Below are positions 52,367-61,085 of a DNA stretch of 64,000 nt, in pieces; positions within the stretch are counted from its first letter, which is position 1, and every line of letters starts with the position of its first letter. The notes under the pieces are model-generated. The model made no database searches, was not told where the DNA came from, and worked only from the letters and a program-made list of their open reading frames with translations. Source of the DNA: CAIVVT01 sp963757265 (lineage in GTDB: Bacteria > Acidobacteriota > Terriglobia > Bryobacterales > Bryobacteraceae); contig CAVWRA010000012.1 of the NCBI GenBank assembly GCA_963757265.1, forward strand, positions 62,001 through 126,000. Reading direction: 5' to 3'. Both the position numbers and the translations under genes were made by a program.

Positions 52367-53716
52367 TCAGGCGAATTTCCAGCCCTTGCGGAACTTCGGT
52401 TTGAGGTACTCGTTGGCGGCGTTGTTGTTCAGGATGCGGCTCTTCTCGGCATCCCATTCGAGCTTGCCCTCGAACTTCATGGCGATCACGCCCAGCAGCA
52501 TCCACTGCACGAACGGGCCGGCCACGCCGAAGTTGGAGCACGCCGGGTCGCCGCCCTTGCAGGCGCGAATCCAATCCTGATGGTGCCCCGGCGAGCGCGT
52601 CAGCAGCTTGGGCGGGAACTTGTAGTCCTTCATCTTGGACGCCGGCACCAGCCGCGTCCCGTCGCCGTAGCAGCCGGTGGTGATCATGCCCTTGTCGCCC
52701 ATGAACAGGCTGCCGTTCACATCTTCGTCGCCCAGCTTTTCGCCCGCCGGCACGCCTTCAATCTTGGGCACTTCCGTCAGCCCGTCGTGCCAGAACACCT
52801 GCACCGGCGGCATGCTGCCGCGCGCCGGGAAGTCGAAGCGGATGGTCGCTTTCTTGGGGAAGGTGTATTTGCCCTTGCCCTCCTGCAGGATGCATTCGAC
52901 GCTCGTGGGCGCCGTCAGCCGCAGCGCCATGTTGGGCGTGCCCAGAATGTGGCACGCCATGTCGCCGATCGCCCCGCAGCCGAACTCCGGGAAGGCGCGC
53001 CAGTTGTGCGGCACATACGCCGGGCTGTAGGGCCGCGGCTCGCAATCGGCCAGCCACGCGTCCCAATCGAGCGTCGGCGGAACCGGCCCTTCCTTGGGCA
53101 CCACCTCCGGCCCCTGCGGCCAGTAGGCCCACGGGCGATTGGTCCAGGCGTGGACTTCGGTCACGCCGCCGATCTCGTTCGCCCAGATCATCTCGCAGCA
53201 CTGCCGCGCGCCTTCGCTCGAGTAGCCCTGGTTGCCCATCTGCGTGGCCACGCCGTATTTGGCCGCGGCGCGGGTCAACTGCTGCGCCTCCCACACGGTG
53301 CGCGTCAGCGGCTTCTCGCAGTACACGTGCTTGCCGCGGCTCATGGCCCACATCGCGGCGCTGGCGTGGACGTGGTCCGGGCAGGCCACGATGACCGCGT
53401 CGATGTCCTTGGTGTGGGCATCGAACATGCGCCGGAAGTCCTTGTACTTGGGCACATTCGGGTACAGCTTGAAGGTCTTCTCGGCGCGCTCGTCGTCCGG
53501 ATCGCTCAGCGCGACGATGTTCTCCGCGGAGCAGCCGTGTATGTCCTCGCCGGCCCGCCCTCCGGCGCCGACCGACGCAATGTTCAGCTTCTCATTGGGC
53601 GACTTGAAGCCCAGGCGTTTTAGCGATGGGGAGCTGCCGAAACCGGCGCTCGGAAGCGCGCCCGCAAGCAGCGTGCCGTAGAAAAAATGGCGTCTGGAAA
53701 AAGTGAAATTGGCCAT
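52367..53716 (-). CDS. Gfo/Idh/MocA family oxidoreductase, Tat-exported
   Basis: 449 residues. A Tat signal (FSRRHFFYGTLLAGALP) begins at residue 6. The NAD(P)-binding fold starts LNIASVGAGGRAG and the family motif EKPLTRTVWEAQ follows at about 140; the C-terminal domain includes GCGAIGDMACHILG. Exported Gfo/Idh proteins with Tat signals are common in acidobacteria and planctomycetes; activity is usually untested. It lies between the methyltransferase-like gene and GH5, all on the minus strand. Confidence 0.9.
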   Translation of the reverse strand: MANFTFSRRHFFYGTLLAGALPSAGFGSSPSLKRLGFKSPNEKLNIASVGAGGRAGEDIHGCSAENIVALSDPDDERAEKTFKLYPNVPKYKDFRRMFDAHTKDIDAVIVACPDHVHASAAMWAMSRGKHVYCEKPLTRTVWEAQQLTRAAAKYGVATQMGNQGYSSEGARQCCEMIWANEIGGVTEVHAWTNRPWAYWPQGPEVVPKEGPVPPTLDWDAWLADCEPRPYSPAYVPHNWRAFPEFGCGAIGDMACHILGTPNMALRLTAPTSVECILQEGKGKYTFPKKATIRFDFPARGSMPPVQVFWHDGLTEVPKIEGVPAGEKLGDEDVNGSLFMGDKGMITTGCYGDGTRLVPASKMKDYKFPPKLLTRSPGHHQDWIRACKGGDPACSNFGVAGPFVQWMLLGVIAMKFEGKLEWDAEKSRILNNNAANEYLKPKFRKGWKFA

Positions 53717-53828
53717 GCGACGGAATCCTTTTTGACTGGCAATCATAGCCTACACCAGCGCGGCCGCGCGCGGGGCAGGCCGGACGCGGTACTCATCCCG
53801 CGTGTTGTTCACAACCTTGAGACGCCGC

Positions 53829-55016
53829 TCATGAGGCCGGAAGCGGCGGCTGGAACTCCGCCATGTCGTATTCGCCCAGCTGCAGCGGATACGTTCCGTA
53901 CTGCCGCACCAGCCGCACGACGTAGTCATAGCGCTCTCCCGAGACGTCGCCCGGTACCGAGTGATCGGACTGGAAGATGAACCCGCCGCCCTTGGCCGCG
54001 TTCAGCTTGGTGAGCACGGCGGCCTTGATTTCGCCGAACGTCCCGTTGGCCCACAGCTGCACGTCCATGTTGCCGCAGAAGCCGATGCGGTGCCCGAATT
54101 TGCGGCGCAGGTCGAGGACGTCCAGGCCGGCCTTGGCTTCCAGCGGATTGTAGGCGTCCACGCCCAGCTCGACGAAGTCCGCGAAGATGCGGTTCACATT
54201 GCCGCAGCCGTGGTAGATCACCGGCAGGCCGTGCGCGTGGCATTCGTCCACCAGCGCCTGCACGCCGGGCTTGAAGTGCGCCCGCCAGAAGGCCGGAGAA
54301 AACAGCAGCCCCTTCTTGCAGGCCACGTCGCCCCAGATCACAACTCCGTCCAGCGCCCCGTCCGCGGCCTTGATCTGAGCCTTCAGGAGCGCTAGGGAAT
54401 ACTCGTGGAGGCGTTGGACGAATCTCGCGATCTGGTCCGGATACAGGCCCATCCACAGCATCGCGTTCTCCGAGCCGATGATGCGCCACAGCATCTCGTG
54501 CGCTTCGCAGATGCCGCCGAAGATGGGGAACTCGGGCCACGCCGCTTGGACCCGCTCGATGTACGGCGCCAGGTTGCGGGCGAACCCGTCGCCCACTCCG
54601 TTGATCTGGTCGTCGCCCGCGGCGAAGAAGCGGCGCCCGTCCCACGGATCGTCAAACTGGAACGCATCCATTTTCTCGACCGTGTCGGTCTCGAAGCGCA
54701 CGAAAGCGGGCATCGGATAGGCCAGCTTCTTCCTTAGGACGGCGTCGAATCCCGTCCTCACGACCACCTCGTCGGCGTTCTCGGACAGGATCTCGAAGGG
54801 CCGGATATGCGGATCGAGGTTGGGGTTGAACTGCATCCAATCCAGGTCGTAGAAGCGATAGATGTCGGTGTCGGCCGCCAGGCCCAGCTCCTCGCGCCAG
54901 CGGCGCAGGAAGCTGCCCCAGAAGAAGTCGCTGACCGGGACGCGGTCGGCCTCCTGGTGGCGCAGAGTCTTGTTCATGCGTTCGAGCTTGACCAGGCAGT
55001 TGGCAGTTCGCGTCAT
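53829..55016 (-). CDS. Uroporphyrinogen decarboxylase-family protein (methyltransferase-like)
   Basis: 395 residues. It has the URO-D fold pattern (DRVPVSDFFWG, GLPVIYHGCGNVNRIFADFVELGVDAYNPLEAKAG, KFGHRIGFCGNMDVQ, GGGFIFQSDHSVP). The His-x-Cys pair in YHGCGN near 280 is typical of cobalamin- or zinc-dependent methyltransferase members (MtaA/CmuA type) rather than HemE. No heme genes are adjacent, and the neighbours are sugar enzymes, so a role in catabolic demethylation is more likely than heme synthesis. ATG 55016 follows GGAG by 8 nt. Confidence 0.82.
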   Translation of the reverse strand: MTRTANCLVKLERMNKTLRHQEADRVPVSDFFWGSFLRRWREELGLAADTDIYRFYDLDWMQFNPNLDPHIRPFEILSENADEVVVRTGFDAVLRKKLAYPMPAFVRFETDTVEKMDAFQFDDPWDGRRFFAAGDDQINGVGDGFARNLAPYIERVQAAWPEFPIFGGICEAHEMLWRIIGSENAMLWMGLYPDQIARFVQRLHEYSLALLKAQIKAADGALDGVVIWGDVACKKGLLFSPAFWRAHFKPGVQALVDECHAHGLPVIYHGCGNVNRIFADFVELGVDAYNPLEAKAGLDVLDLRRKFGHRIGFCGNMDVQLWANGTFGEIKAAVLTKLNAAKGGGFIFQSDHSVPGDVSGERYDYVVRLVRQYGTYPLQLGEYDMAEFQPPLPAS

Positions 55017-55200
55017 ATCCGCCGCTCCCCATTCAGGCGCCGGCGCAGCCCGCTCCATTCCAGGTCCATGCCGTGCGGCGCCGGGTGCCTCATTATCCTA
55101 TCGCCCGAGGCGCGCCGCCGTGCCGCCCGGGACGGCCGTCTATCTCCACTGGCATTCTCGGGAGGTCATTCCCGATATAATCCTCCTCAACGGGACCATC

Positions 55201-56388
55201 ATGAACGACTCCACAAGACGCACATTCATCAAGACTGCAGCGGCTGTGACGGCGGCCTCGCAAGCGCGTATTCTGGGCGCCAACGACCGCATCCGCGTCG
55301 CCGGCATCGGCACCGGCGGGCGCGGCCAGTACCTGCTGGGCATCGTGAGCAAGACGCCCGGCACAGAGATCGTGGCCCTGTGCGACGTCTACGAGCCGAA
55401 CCGCGCGCGGGCGCGGAAGAACTCCGCGCCGGAAGCGCGCGAGGTGCTGGATTACCGCGAGATCCTGGACGACAAGACGGTGGACGCGGTGGTCATCGGC
55501 GCTCCCAATCACTGGCACGTGCCGCTGACCGTGGCCGCCGTGGGCGCGGGCAAGGACGTGTATTGCGAAAAGCCGATCACGCATACGATCGAGGAATCGG
55601 AGATCCTGCAAAAAGCCGTGGACCAGAGCGGGCGCGTGGTGCAGGTGGGGATGCAGCAGCGCAGTTGGCCGCACTTCGCCGAAGCCAAGTCGCTGGTCGA
55701 AGCGGGCGAGCTGGGCCAGGTCACCTACATTCGCACGTACTGGTATCAAAACCACTTCCGGGACGAGAACGCTCCTCGCCCCATGGACCCGGCCAAGCTG
55801 GACTGGAAACGCTGGCTGGGCAGCGCGCCGGAGCGTCCGTTTGAAGCGATTCGCTTCCAGCAGTGGCGCTGGTTCTGGGACTATGGCGAAGGCGCGCTGA
55901 CCGATCTGTTCTCGCATTGGGTGGACGTGGTGCACTGGAGCATGGGCAGAGACACGCCCAACGCCGCCGCGGCCCTGGGCAGCGCGTGGGCGATGCCGCA
56001 TCGGGAGTGCCCGGACACGGTCTCGGCGTCGTTCGAGTATCCGGCCAAGTTCACGGTGGGCTACGACGGCAGCCTGATCGGCAACCGCGAGGGCGGCGGC
56101 CTGATTTTTCACGGCACCAAGGCCATGATGACCCTGCACCGCAGCGGCTACGGTATCTATCCCGAGCTGAAGGGTGCCTACACCGACGCACATGAGTTCG
56201 AGACGCCTTCCAAGTCGGCCAGGTCGCAGCGCGACGGCAGCTACTACCACATCGAGAACTTCCTCGACTGCGTGCGCTCGCGGCATACGCCCAATGCGCC
56301 GGTGGCGGTGGGCATCGCCGCGGCGCGGGCCGGGCACCTGGGCAATATCGCGATGCGCGAGAAGCGCGTGGTCGCCTATCCTGGGTGA
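55201..56388 (+). CDS. Gfo/Idh/MocA family oxidoreductase, Tat-exported
   Basis: 395 residues. The N-terminus STRRTFIKTAAAVTAASQA is a Tat signal; IRVAGIGTGGRGQYLLG starts the nucleotide fold and VYCEKPITHTIEES is the family motif. SHWVDVVHW supplies the conserved His region of the C-terminal domain. It is divergent from the URO-D-family gene. It is a distant paralogue of the 52367-53716 protein. The substrate is probably a sugar or inositol derivative. Confidence 0.9.
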   Translation: MNDSTRRTFIKTAAAVTAASQARILGANDRIRVAGIGTGGRGQYLLGIVSKTPGTEIVALCDVYEPNRARARKNSAPEAREVLDYREILDDKTVDAVVIGAPNHWHVPLTVAAVGAGKDVYCEKPITHTIEESEILQKAVDQSGRVVQVGMQQRSWPHFAEAKSLVEAGELGQVTYIRTYWYQNHFRDENAPRPMDPAKLDWKRWLGSAPERPFEAIRFQQWRWFWDYGEGALTDLFSHWVDVVHWSMGRDTPNAAAALGSAWAMPHRECPDTVSASFEYPAKFTVGYDGSLIGNREGGGLIFHGTKAMMTLHRSGYGIYPELKGAYTDAHEFETPSKSARSQRDGSYYHIENFLDCVRSRHTPNAPVAVGIAAARAGHLGNIAMREKRVVAYPG

Positions 56389-56430
56389 GGGCCGGCTGGC
56401 CGGTTGTGACGTTCACCGCGTCGGCGGTGT

Positions 56431-56887
56431 TCAGCCGATGGCCGCGGCGATGTCTTTCTTCGAGATCAACCCGAAGACCACCTTTCCGCCGGTTTCAATG
56501 GCCGGGACGGAGCGCACGCCCTTCGCCAGCAGGAGATCAGGGCGCAGCGTGACGTCGATCTTGTGCAGCGTGAAGCCCATCTCCTTTTGCAGTTCGGTCA
56601 GCCGCTGTTCCATCAGCGGGCAGAAAGGGCAGCCCAGGGCAGTGTAAAAGGTCACGTCGGCTTTCGACGGAGCGACGGCCGGGGCCGGGTCGTCGAACGA
56701 TGGGTCCGTAGCCCATCAGTTGGGAGAGGCCGCGAAACTGGCGGATGTAGAGCCATTCGAAGAGCGGGACCGAGATCAGCCAGGCGATGGCGATGGGCCA
56801 CATCGAGCGCCAGGCCAGGTACGCTAGACCACCAAGGTACAACACCCAGGTGAAGTAGATCATCGCCATGTGGCACTGCTGTTTCAT
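56431..56887 (-). pseudogene. Membrane-anchored glutaredoxin-like protein, with one frameshift
   Basis: The first part, from ATG 56887, has two hydrophobic stretches (AMIYFTWVLYLGGLAYLAW and MWPIAIAWLISVPLFEWLY) and reaches LSQLMGYGPIV. The second part in another frame reads DDPAPAVAPSKADVTFYTA and then a glutaredoxin-like domain with CPFC and SVPAI. Removing one base at 56696/56697 (GTTCGAC to GTCGAC, minus strand) joins them into one protein of about 151 residues. A GTG at 56655 could allow the glutaredoxin part alone to be made. Confidence 0.75.
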
Positions 56888-57063
56888 GGGACACCTGGCA
56901 GCGATTATATGCGACCGCCGCATACACTGCGCGCACGGTTCCGCCGGGCGGGCCGCGGCCTGGGGCCGGGCTGAAGCGCGGAGCGTCGCGCCGGACCGGC
57001 GTCGCCGCTGCGCCCAGTGACGCGGTTGTGGCGGCCGCGCCGGGCGCGTTAGAGTGAGCCTTC

Positions 57064-58329
57064 GTGCCTGAAACTCGACCGGCCCTCGAGCATCCCTGGC
57101 GCCTGCTGGCGCTGCTGGTGCTCTCGATCTTCATCAACTTCCTGGACCGCAGCAATCTCTCCGTGGCCGCGGACGACCTGCATCGGGAACTGCTGCTGGG
57201 CCCCGCGCAACTGGGCCAGTTGCTGTCGGCATTCTTCTGCACCTACGCCGCCTTCCAGTTGGTCGCCGGGTGGCTGGTGGACCGCTACAACGTCTTCTGG
57301 GTGTACGGGCTGGGGTTCCTGGTGTGGTCGGTGGCGACGGGCATGACGGGCCTCGTGACAAGCTTCGCGCAACTTTTCGCGCTGCGCCTGCTGTTGGGGA
57401 TGGGCGAATCGGTGGCCTACCCGTCCTATTCGCGCATTCTGGCCTCGGGATACCCCGAGCAGCGCCGCGGGTTCTGCAACGCCGCCATCGACGCCGGCTC
57501 CAAGCTCGGCCCGGCGCTGGGCACGCTGATCGGCGGATTGATCGTCGCCAGCGTAGGCTGGCGGGCGCTGTTTTTCATCCTCGGCGGAGGCGCGCTGCTC
57601 TGGCTCGTGCCATGGTTCCTGTCGATTCCACGGCACGCGCCGGCGCGCGCCCCGGAAGCGGTCGGCGGCCCGGGATTCCTGGACATTTTGAAACGCCGCC
57701 AGACCTGGGGCACGTTCATGGGCCTGTTCGCCACCAATTGGGCGTGGTACATCCTGGTCACCTGGCTGCCCTACTACCTGCGCACGGCGCGCGGGTTTTC
57801 TATGAATTCCATGGCCGTGTTCGGTTCGCTGCCCTTCTGGTGCATCGCCGCCTCCTCCATCACCTTCGGCTGGCTTTCCGACCGGCTGATCGTGCGCGGA
57901 TTCTCCGTCTCCGCCGTGCGGCGCTCCTTTTGCGCCGGCGGACTGCTGCTGGCGGGGGCCTTCATGCTGCCCGTGGCCTTGGTGGCGAACGGCCGTACGG
58001 CGGTCTACCTGCTGGCCGTCGCCACGTCTCTCTTCGGGCTCGCCACGTCCAATATCTGGGCGGTCACGCAGCGTCTGGCCGGCCCGGCGGCGGCCGGCAA
58101 ATGGACTGGTTTGCAAAACGCCTTCGGCAACATGGCCGGCGTTTTCGGCCCCTGGCTGACCGGGATTCTGGTCCAGCGGACGGGCTCCTACGTGCCCGCC
58201 TTCGCGCTCATGTCGGCCGTGCTCGGCCTGGGCGCGGTCTCGTTTCTGATCCTGATCCCGCGCCTGGATCCGGTCGAGTGGCGCAGCGGCGCTGCACCGG
58301 GGTCGAATTCGAGATACGCTGTTCCGTAA
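57064..58329 (+). CDS. MFS transporter, anion:cation symporter-like
   Basis: 421 residues with about 12 membrane helices. INFLDRSNLSVAADDL after the first helix, GWLVDRYNVFWVYG between helices 2 and 3, and FALRLLLGMGESVAYPS resemble the ACS family (hexuronate, glucarate and phthalate carriers). The GTG at 57064 fits. Its TAA shares a base with the ATG of the double-RidA gene (TAATG), so the two are translationally coupled. Confidence 0.88.
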   Translation: MPETRPALEHPWRLLALLVLSIFINFLDRSNLSVAADDLHRELLLGPAQLGQLLSAFFCTYAAFQLVAGWLVDRYNVFWVYGLGFLVWSVATGMTGLVTSFAQLFALRLLLGMGESVAYPSYSRILASGYPEQRRGFCNAAIDAGSKLGPALGTLIGGLIVASVGWRALFFILGGGALLWLVPWFLSIPRHAPARAPEAVGGPGFLDILKRRQTWGTFMGLFATNWAWYILVTWLPYYLRTARGFSMNSMAVFGSLPFWCIAASSITFGWLSDRLIVRGFSVSAVRRSFCAGGLLLAGAFMLPVALVANGRTAVYLLAVATSLFGLATSNIWAVTQRLAGPAAAGKWTGLQNAFGNMAGVFGPWLTGILVQRTGSYVPAFALMSAVLGLGAVSFLILIPRLDPVEWRSGAAPGSNSRYAVP

Positions 58330-59327
58330 TGCAACGCCTGGCCCTGATCTCCCTGCTCCTCGCCGCGGCTGCTGTGGCCCATCCGCCGGTGGTCCCGAAA
58401 AATAGTGCGAAACCCATCGGACCGTATAGCCCGGGCATGGAGGCGGGCGGGTACCTGTACGCCTCCGGACAAAGCGGCCGCGACGCCGACGGCAGGCTCC
58501 CCGCCACTCCCGCCGACCAGGCCCGCCAGTGTCTGAACAACGTGAAGGACATTCTCGAAGCGGGCGGCCTGACCATGCGCCACGTGGTGGCGCTGCAGAT
58601 GTACCTCACCGACCTGGACACGCTGCCCGAGGTGGACCAGGTTTACAAGGATTTCTTCCCCGAGCAGGCCCCGGCGCGGGCGGTCGTAGGCGCGGTCAGG
58701 ATGCCGTTCAGCTCGCCCATCGAGATCACGGTGGTGGCCGTGAAGGACCTGTCGCTGAAGCGCGTGACGGCCGACGGAGTGTGGGCCGGCGGCCGGCTGT
58801 ACGTCAACGCCATCGCCGCGCCTTCCTTTCTGGCCGCTTATCGCGAACTGGAGGGTGCCTTGCAGCGCGCCGGCCTGAGCCGCCGGTCAGTGATCTTCGA
58901 GAACACCTACACCACCGTCAAGCCCTCGCCCGCCGAGATTCGCGTGGCCGCGCTGCCCGGTGGAGCGAAGTCGGCGCTGTTCGTCGTGGCCGACAAGAAT
59001 CCCGGCGAAGTGCTGCACGACGGCTGCCGCGAGGCGCGTGGAACGCTGTTTTGCGAGGTGCGCGCGTCCTCCGGTCAAGGCACCATCGAGGAGCAGACCA
59101 AGGATCTGTTCGCGCAGCTCGAGACGCGAATCGAGGCCCATGGCTACAAGTTGAACGAGATCGCGGCGGCTAACGTGTGGATGAATGACCTGGATGAGTT
59201 TCAGCGCATGAATGCCGTCTACGCGACCTATTTTCCCGCCACGCCGCCGCCCACGCGCACCACGCTGCAGCCGGCCGCCGCGGCTACGGGGCCCGCGCTG
59301 CGGATGTCGATCGTGGCGGTGCACTGA
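58329..59327 (+). CDS. Secreted protein with two RidA-like domains
   Basis: 332 residues. A signal peptide (LALISLLLAAAAVAHPP) is followed by a first RidA/YjgF domain (KPIGPYSPGMEAGGYLYASGQ, NVKDILEAGGLTMRHVVALQMYLTDL) and a second, more divergent one (DGVWAGGRLYVNAIA, LNEIAAANVWMNDLDEFQRMNAVYATYF). RidA proteins deaminate reactive enamines; an exported tandem form is uncommon. The 3' end overlaps the opposite-strand DMT gene by 44 bp. Confidence 0.88.
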   Translation: MQRLALISLLLAAAAVAHPPVVPKNSAKPIGPYSPGMEAGGYLYASGQSGRDADGRLPATPADQARQCLNNVKDILEAGGLTMRHVVALQMYLTDLDTLPEVDQVYKDFFPEQAPARAVVGAVRMPFSSPIEITVVAVKDLSLKRVTADGVWAGGRLYVNAIAAPSFLAAYRELEGALQRAGLSRRSVIFENTYTTVKPSPAEIRVAALPGGAKSALFVVADKNPGEVLHDGCREARGTLFCEVRASSGQGTIEEQTKDLFAQLETRIEAHGYKLNEIAAANVWMNDLDEFQRMNAVYATYFPATPPPTRTTLQPAAAATGPALRMSIVAVH

Positions 59328-60210
59328 GCGCCGGCTGGACGCGCGTATGCCAGGCCTGCCACGCGGCGCCGGCTAGCACGCAGGCCGCGCTGGCCAGCGC
59401 CCACTCGCTCATGCGCTCGCCATGGATGAGCCATGACCACAGCGGATTCGAAACCGGCTCGAGGAGCAATATCAGCGAGGCCTCGAAGGCCGGCACGCGG
59501 CGGATCGCGCGGGTCAGAAACCAATACGCCAGGCCGACTTGCGCGCAGCCCAGGTACAGGATCACAGCGATATCCTTCCCCGCCGGGACCCCCATCGGCA
59601 GCGCGCCGGGCAGCGCGAGGAGAAAGACGATCAAGTTGCCCGCGACGACCACTGGCAGCGCCGTGCCGCCGGCAGCGCGCGCCAGGCGCCGCATGCCCGC
59701 CAAAGTCAGGGCCCATGTCAGGCCGGATGCCGCGGCTAGGACGTTCCCGGTGGCCGGATCGGGCGCCGTCGCCTGCGGCGCCACGGTTCCAAACAGGAAC
59801 AGGCCCATGCCCGCCGCTACCAGCAGACCCATCCAGGCGTCCGCGCGCCGCAGCTTTTCCTTGAGATACAGGGGGCCGATCGCGAGCAGGTACAGTGGCG
59901 CCGCCGCCTGCAGGAATACGGCGTTGGCCGACGTGGTGAGCTTGTTGGCGTGGACGAACAGCGCCAGCGTCGCCGCATACGCCAGCGCCACCAGCAGGGT
60001 CCCTTTGCTCCACTGCCGCCGGGCCTCTGGAATCAACAGCCACAGCGCCGCCGCCGCGAGGCCGCTCCGCAGCGCCGCCGTCTGCCACGCCGTCAGCGTG
60101 GTGGCCTTGATGGCCGCGCCCCCGGTGGAGAACAACAGCGCCGTCGCAACCAACATCAGCGCTGGCATGGCGCGGCGCGGATTGGCTCCGGTTTCACCCA
60201 TTCCGACCAT
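59284..60210 (-). CDS. DMT (EamA) family transporter
   Basis: About 308 residues with ten hydrophobic helices and an EamA repeat structure (ATALLFSTGGAAIKAT; then a second half NVLAAASGLTWALTLAGMRR). EASLILLLEPVSNPLWSWLI is the conserved segment of the second repeat. It is an exporter of amino acids, purines or metabolites; the substrate is unknown. The start is either 60210 or 60201. Convergent overlap with the RidA gene. Confidence 0.85.
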   Translation of the reverse strand: MVGMGETGANPRRAMPALMLVATALLFSTGGAAIKATTLTAWQTAALRSGLAAAALWLLIPEARRQWSKGTLLVALAYAATLALFVHANKLTTSANAVFLQAAAPLYLLAIGPLYLKEKLRRADAWMGLLVAAGMGLFLFGTVAPQATAPDPATGNVLAAASGLTWALTLAGMRRLARAAGGTALPVVVAGNLIVFLLALPGALPMGVPAGKDIAVILYLGCAQVGLAYWFLTRAIRRVPAFEASLILLLEPVSNPLWSWLIHGERMSEWALASAACVLAGAAWQAWHTRVQPALSAPPRSTSAARAP

Positions 60211-60279
60211 CTTCGCCCAACGCCCGCTGCCACGTGCGCGAACGGCCGCCCGCGGCTCTTCCTGGTATCCTGAGTCCTG

Positions 60280-61068
60280 GTGTCCTCCCCTTTGACATTC
60301 CAGCTGGAGCACTATGAGGGGCCGCTGGACCTGTTGCTGGATCTGATCCGCAAGCAGCAGATCAACATCTACGACATACCGATCGCCCAGATCACCCGGC
60401 AGTACCTCGAACTCATCCAGCGCGCGATGGAACTCGACATCGAGGTCTCGGCCGAGTTCGTCTACATGGCGGCGACGCTGATCCACATCAAGAGCCGGAT
60501 GCTGCTGCCGCGCGATCCGGAGTTGGACAAGCTGAACCCCGAGGAGGACCCGCGCCAGGAGCTGGTTGACCGGCTGATCGAGCATGAGCGCTTCCGCTCG
60601 GCCGCGGCCATGCTGCAGGAGAAGCGCGTGGTCGAGGAGGCCATCTGGACCAACCCGCGGATCGAGAGCTTCCTCGAAGCCGATGAAGAGCCGGGCCTGG
60701 CCGTCAGCCTGATCGACCTGGTGCGGACGTTCCAGCAAGTCATCGAACGCGCCAAGAGCCGGCCGGCCTATGAAGTGAGCACCGAGGACGTCAGCATACC
60801 GGAGATGATCGTGTTCCTGAAGCGCAGGCTGGCCGCCATTCCGAAGCGGCAGTCGCTGGCGCTGGTGCCGCTGTTCGAACAGCAGAGCTCGCGGCGCGCC
60901 ATGATCAGCCTGCTGCTGGCAATTCTGGAGATGGTGAAGCAGCAGGCCATCCGGCTCACGCAGAAGGAAAGCTTCGGGGAGATTCTCATCCAGCGCGACG
61001 AGGGCTTCGACCGGCTGCTGGCCGGGGAACAGGATGCGGCGCGGATTGAACAAGATTATAAGAACTGA
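60280..61068 (+). CDS. scpA: Segregation and condensation protein A
   Basis: 262 residues, the kleisin subunit of the SMC-ScpAB condensin. The N-terminal SMC-neck-binding part reads LEHYEGPLDLLLDLIRKQQINIYDIPIAQIT; YMAATLIHIKSRMLLPRD follows, and the C-terminal winged helix contains FGEILIQRDEG. GTG start at 60280. It is followed after 17 bp by scpB. smc is not in the window. Confidence 0.96.
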   Translation: MSSPLTFQLEHYEGPLDLLLDLIRKQQINIYDIPIAQITRQYLELIQRAMELDIEVSAEFVYMAATLIHIKSRMLLPRDPELDKLNPEEDPRQELVDRLIEHERFRSAAAMLQEKRVVEEAIWTNPRIESFLEADEEPGLAVSLIDLVRTFQQVIERAKSRPAYEVSTEDVSIPEMIVFLKRRLAAIPKRQSLALVPLFEQQSSRRAMISLLLAILEMVKQQAIRLTQKESFGEILIQRDEGFDRLLAGEQDAARIEQDYKN

Positions 61069-61085
61069 CAACGGCTGAAAAAGAG

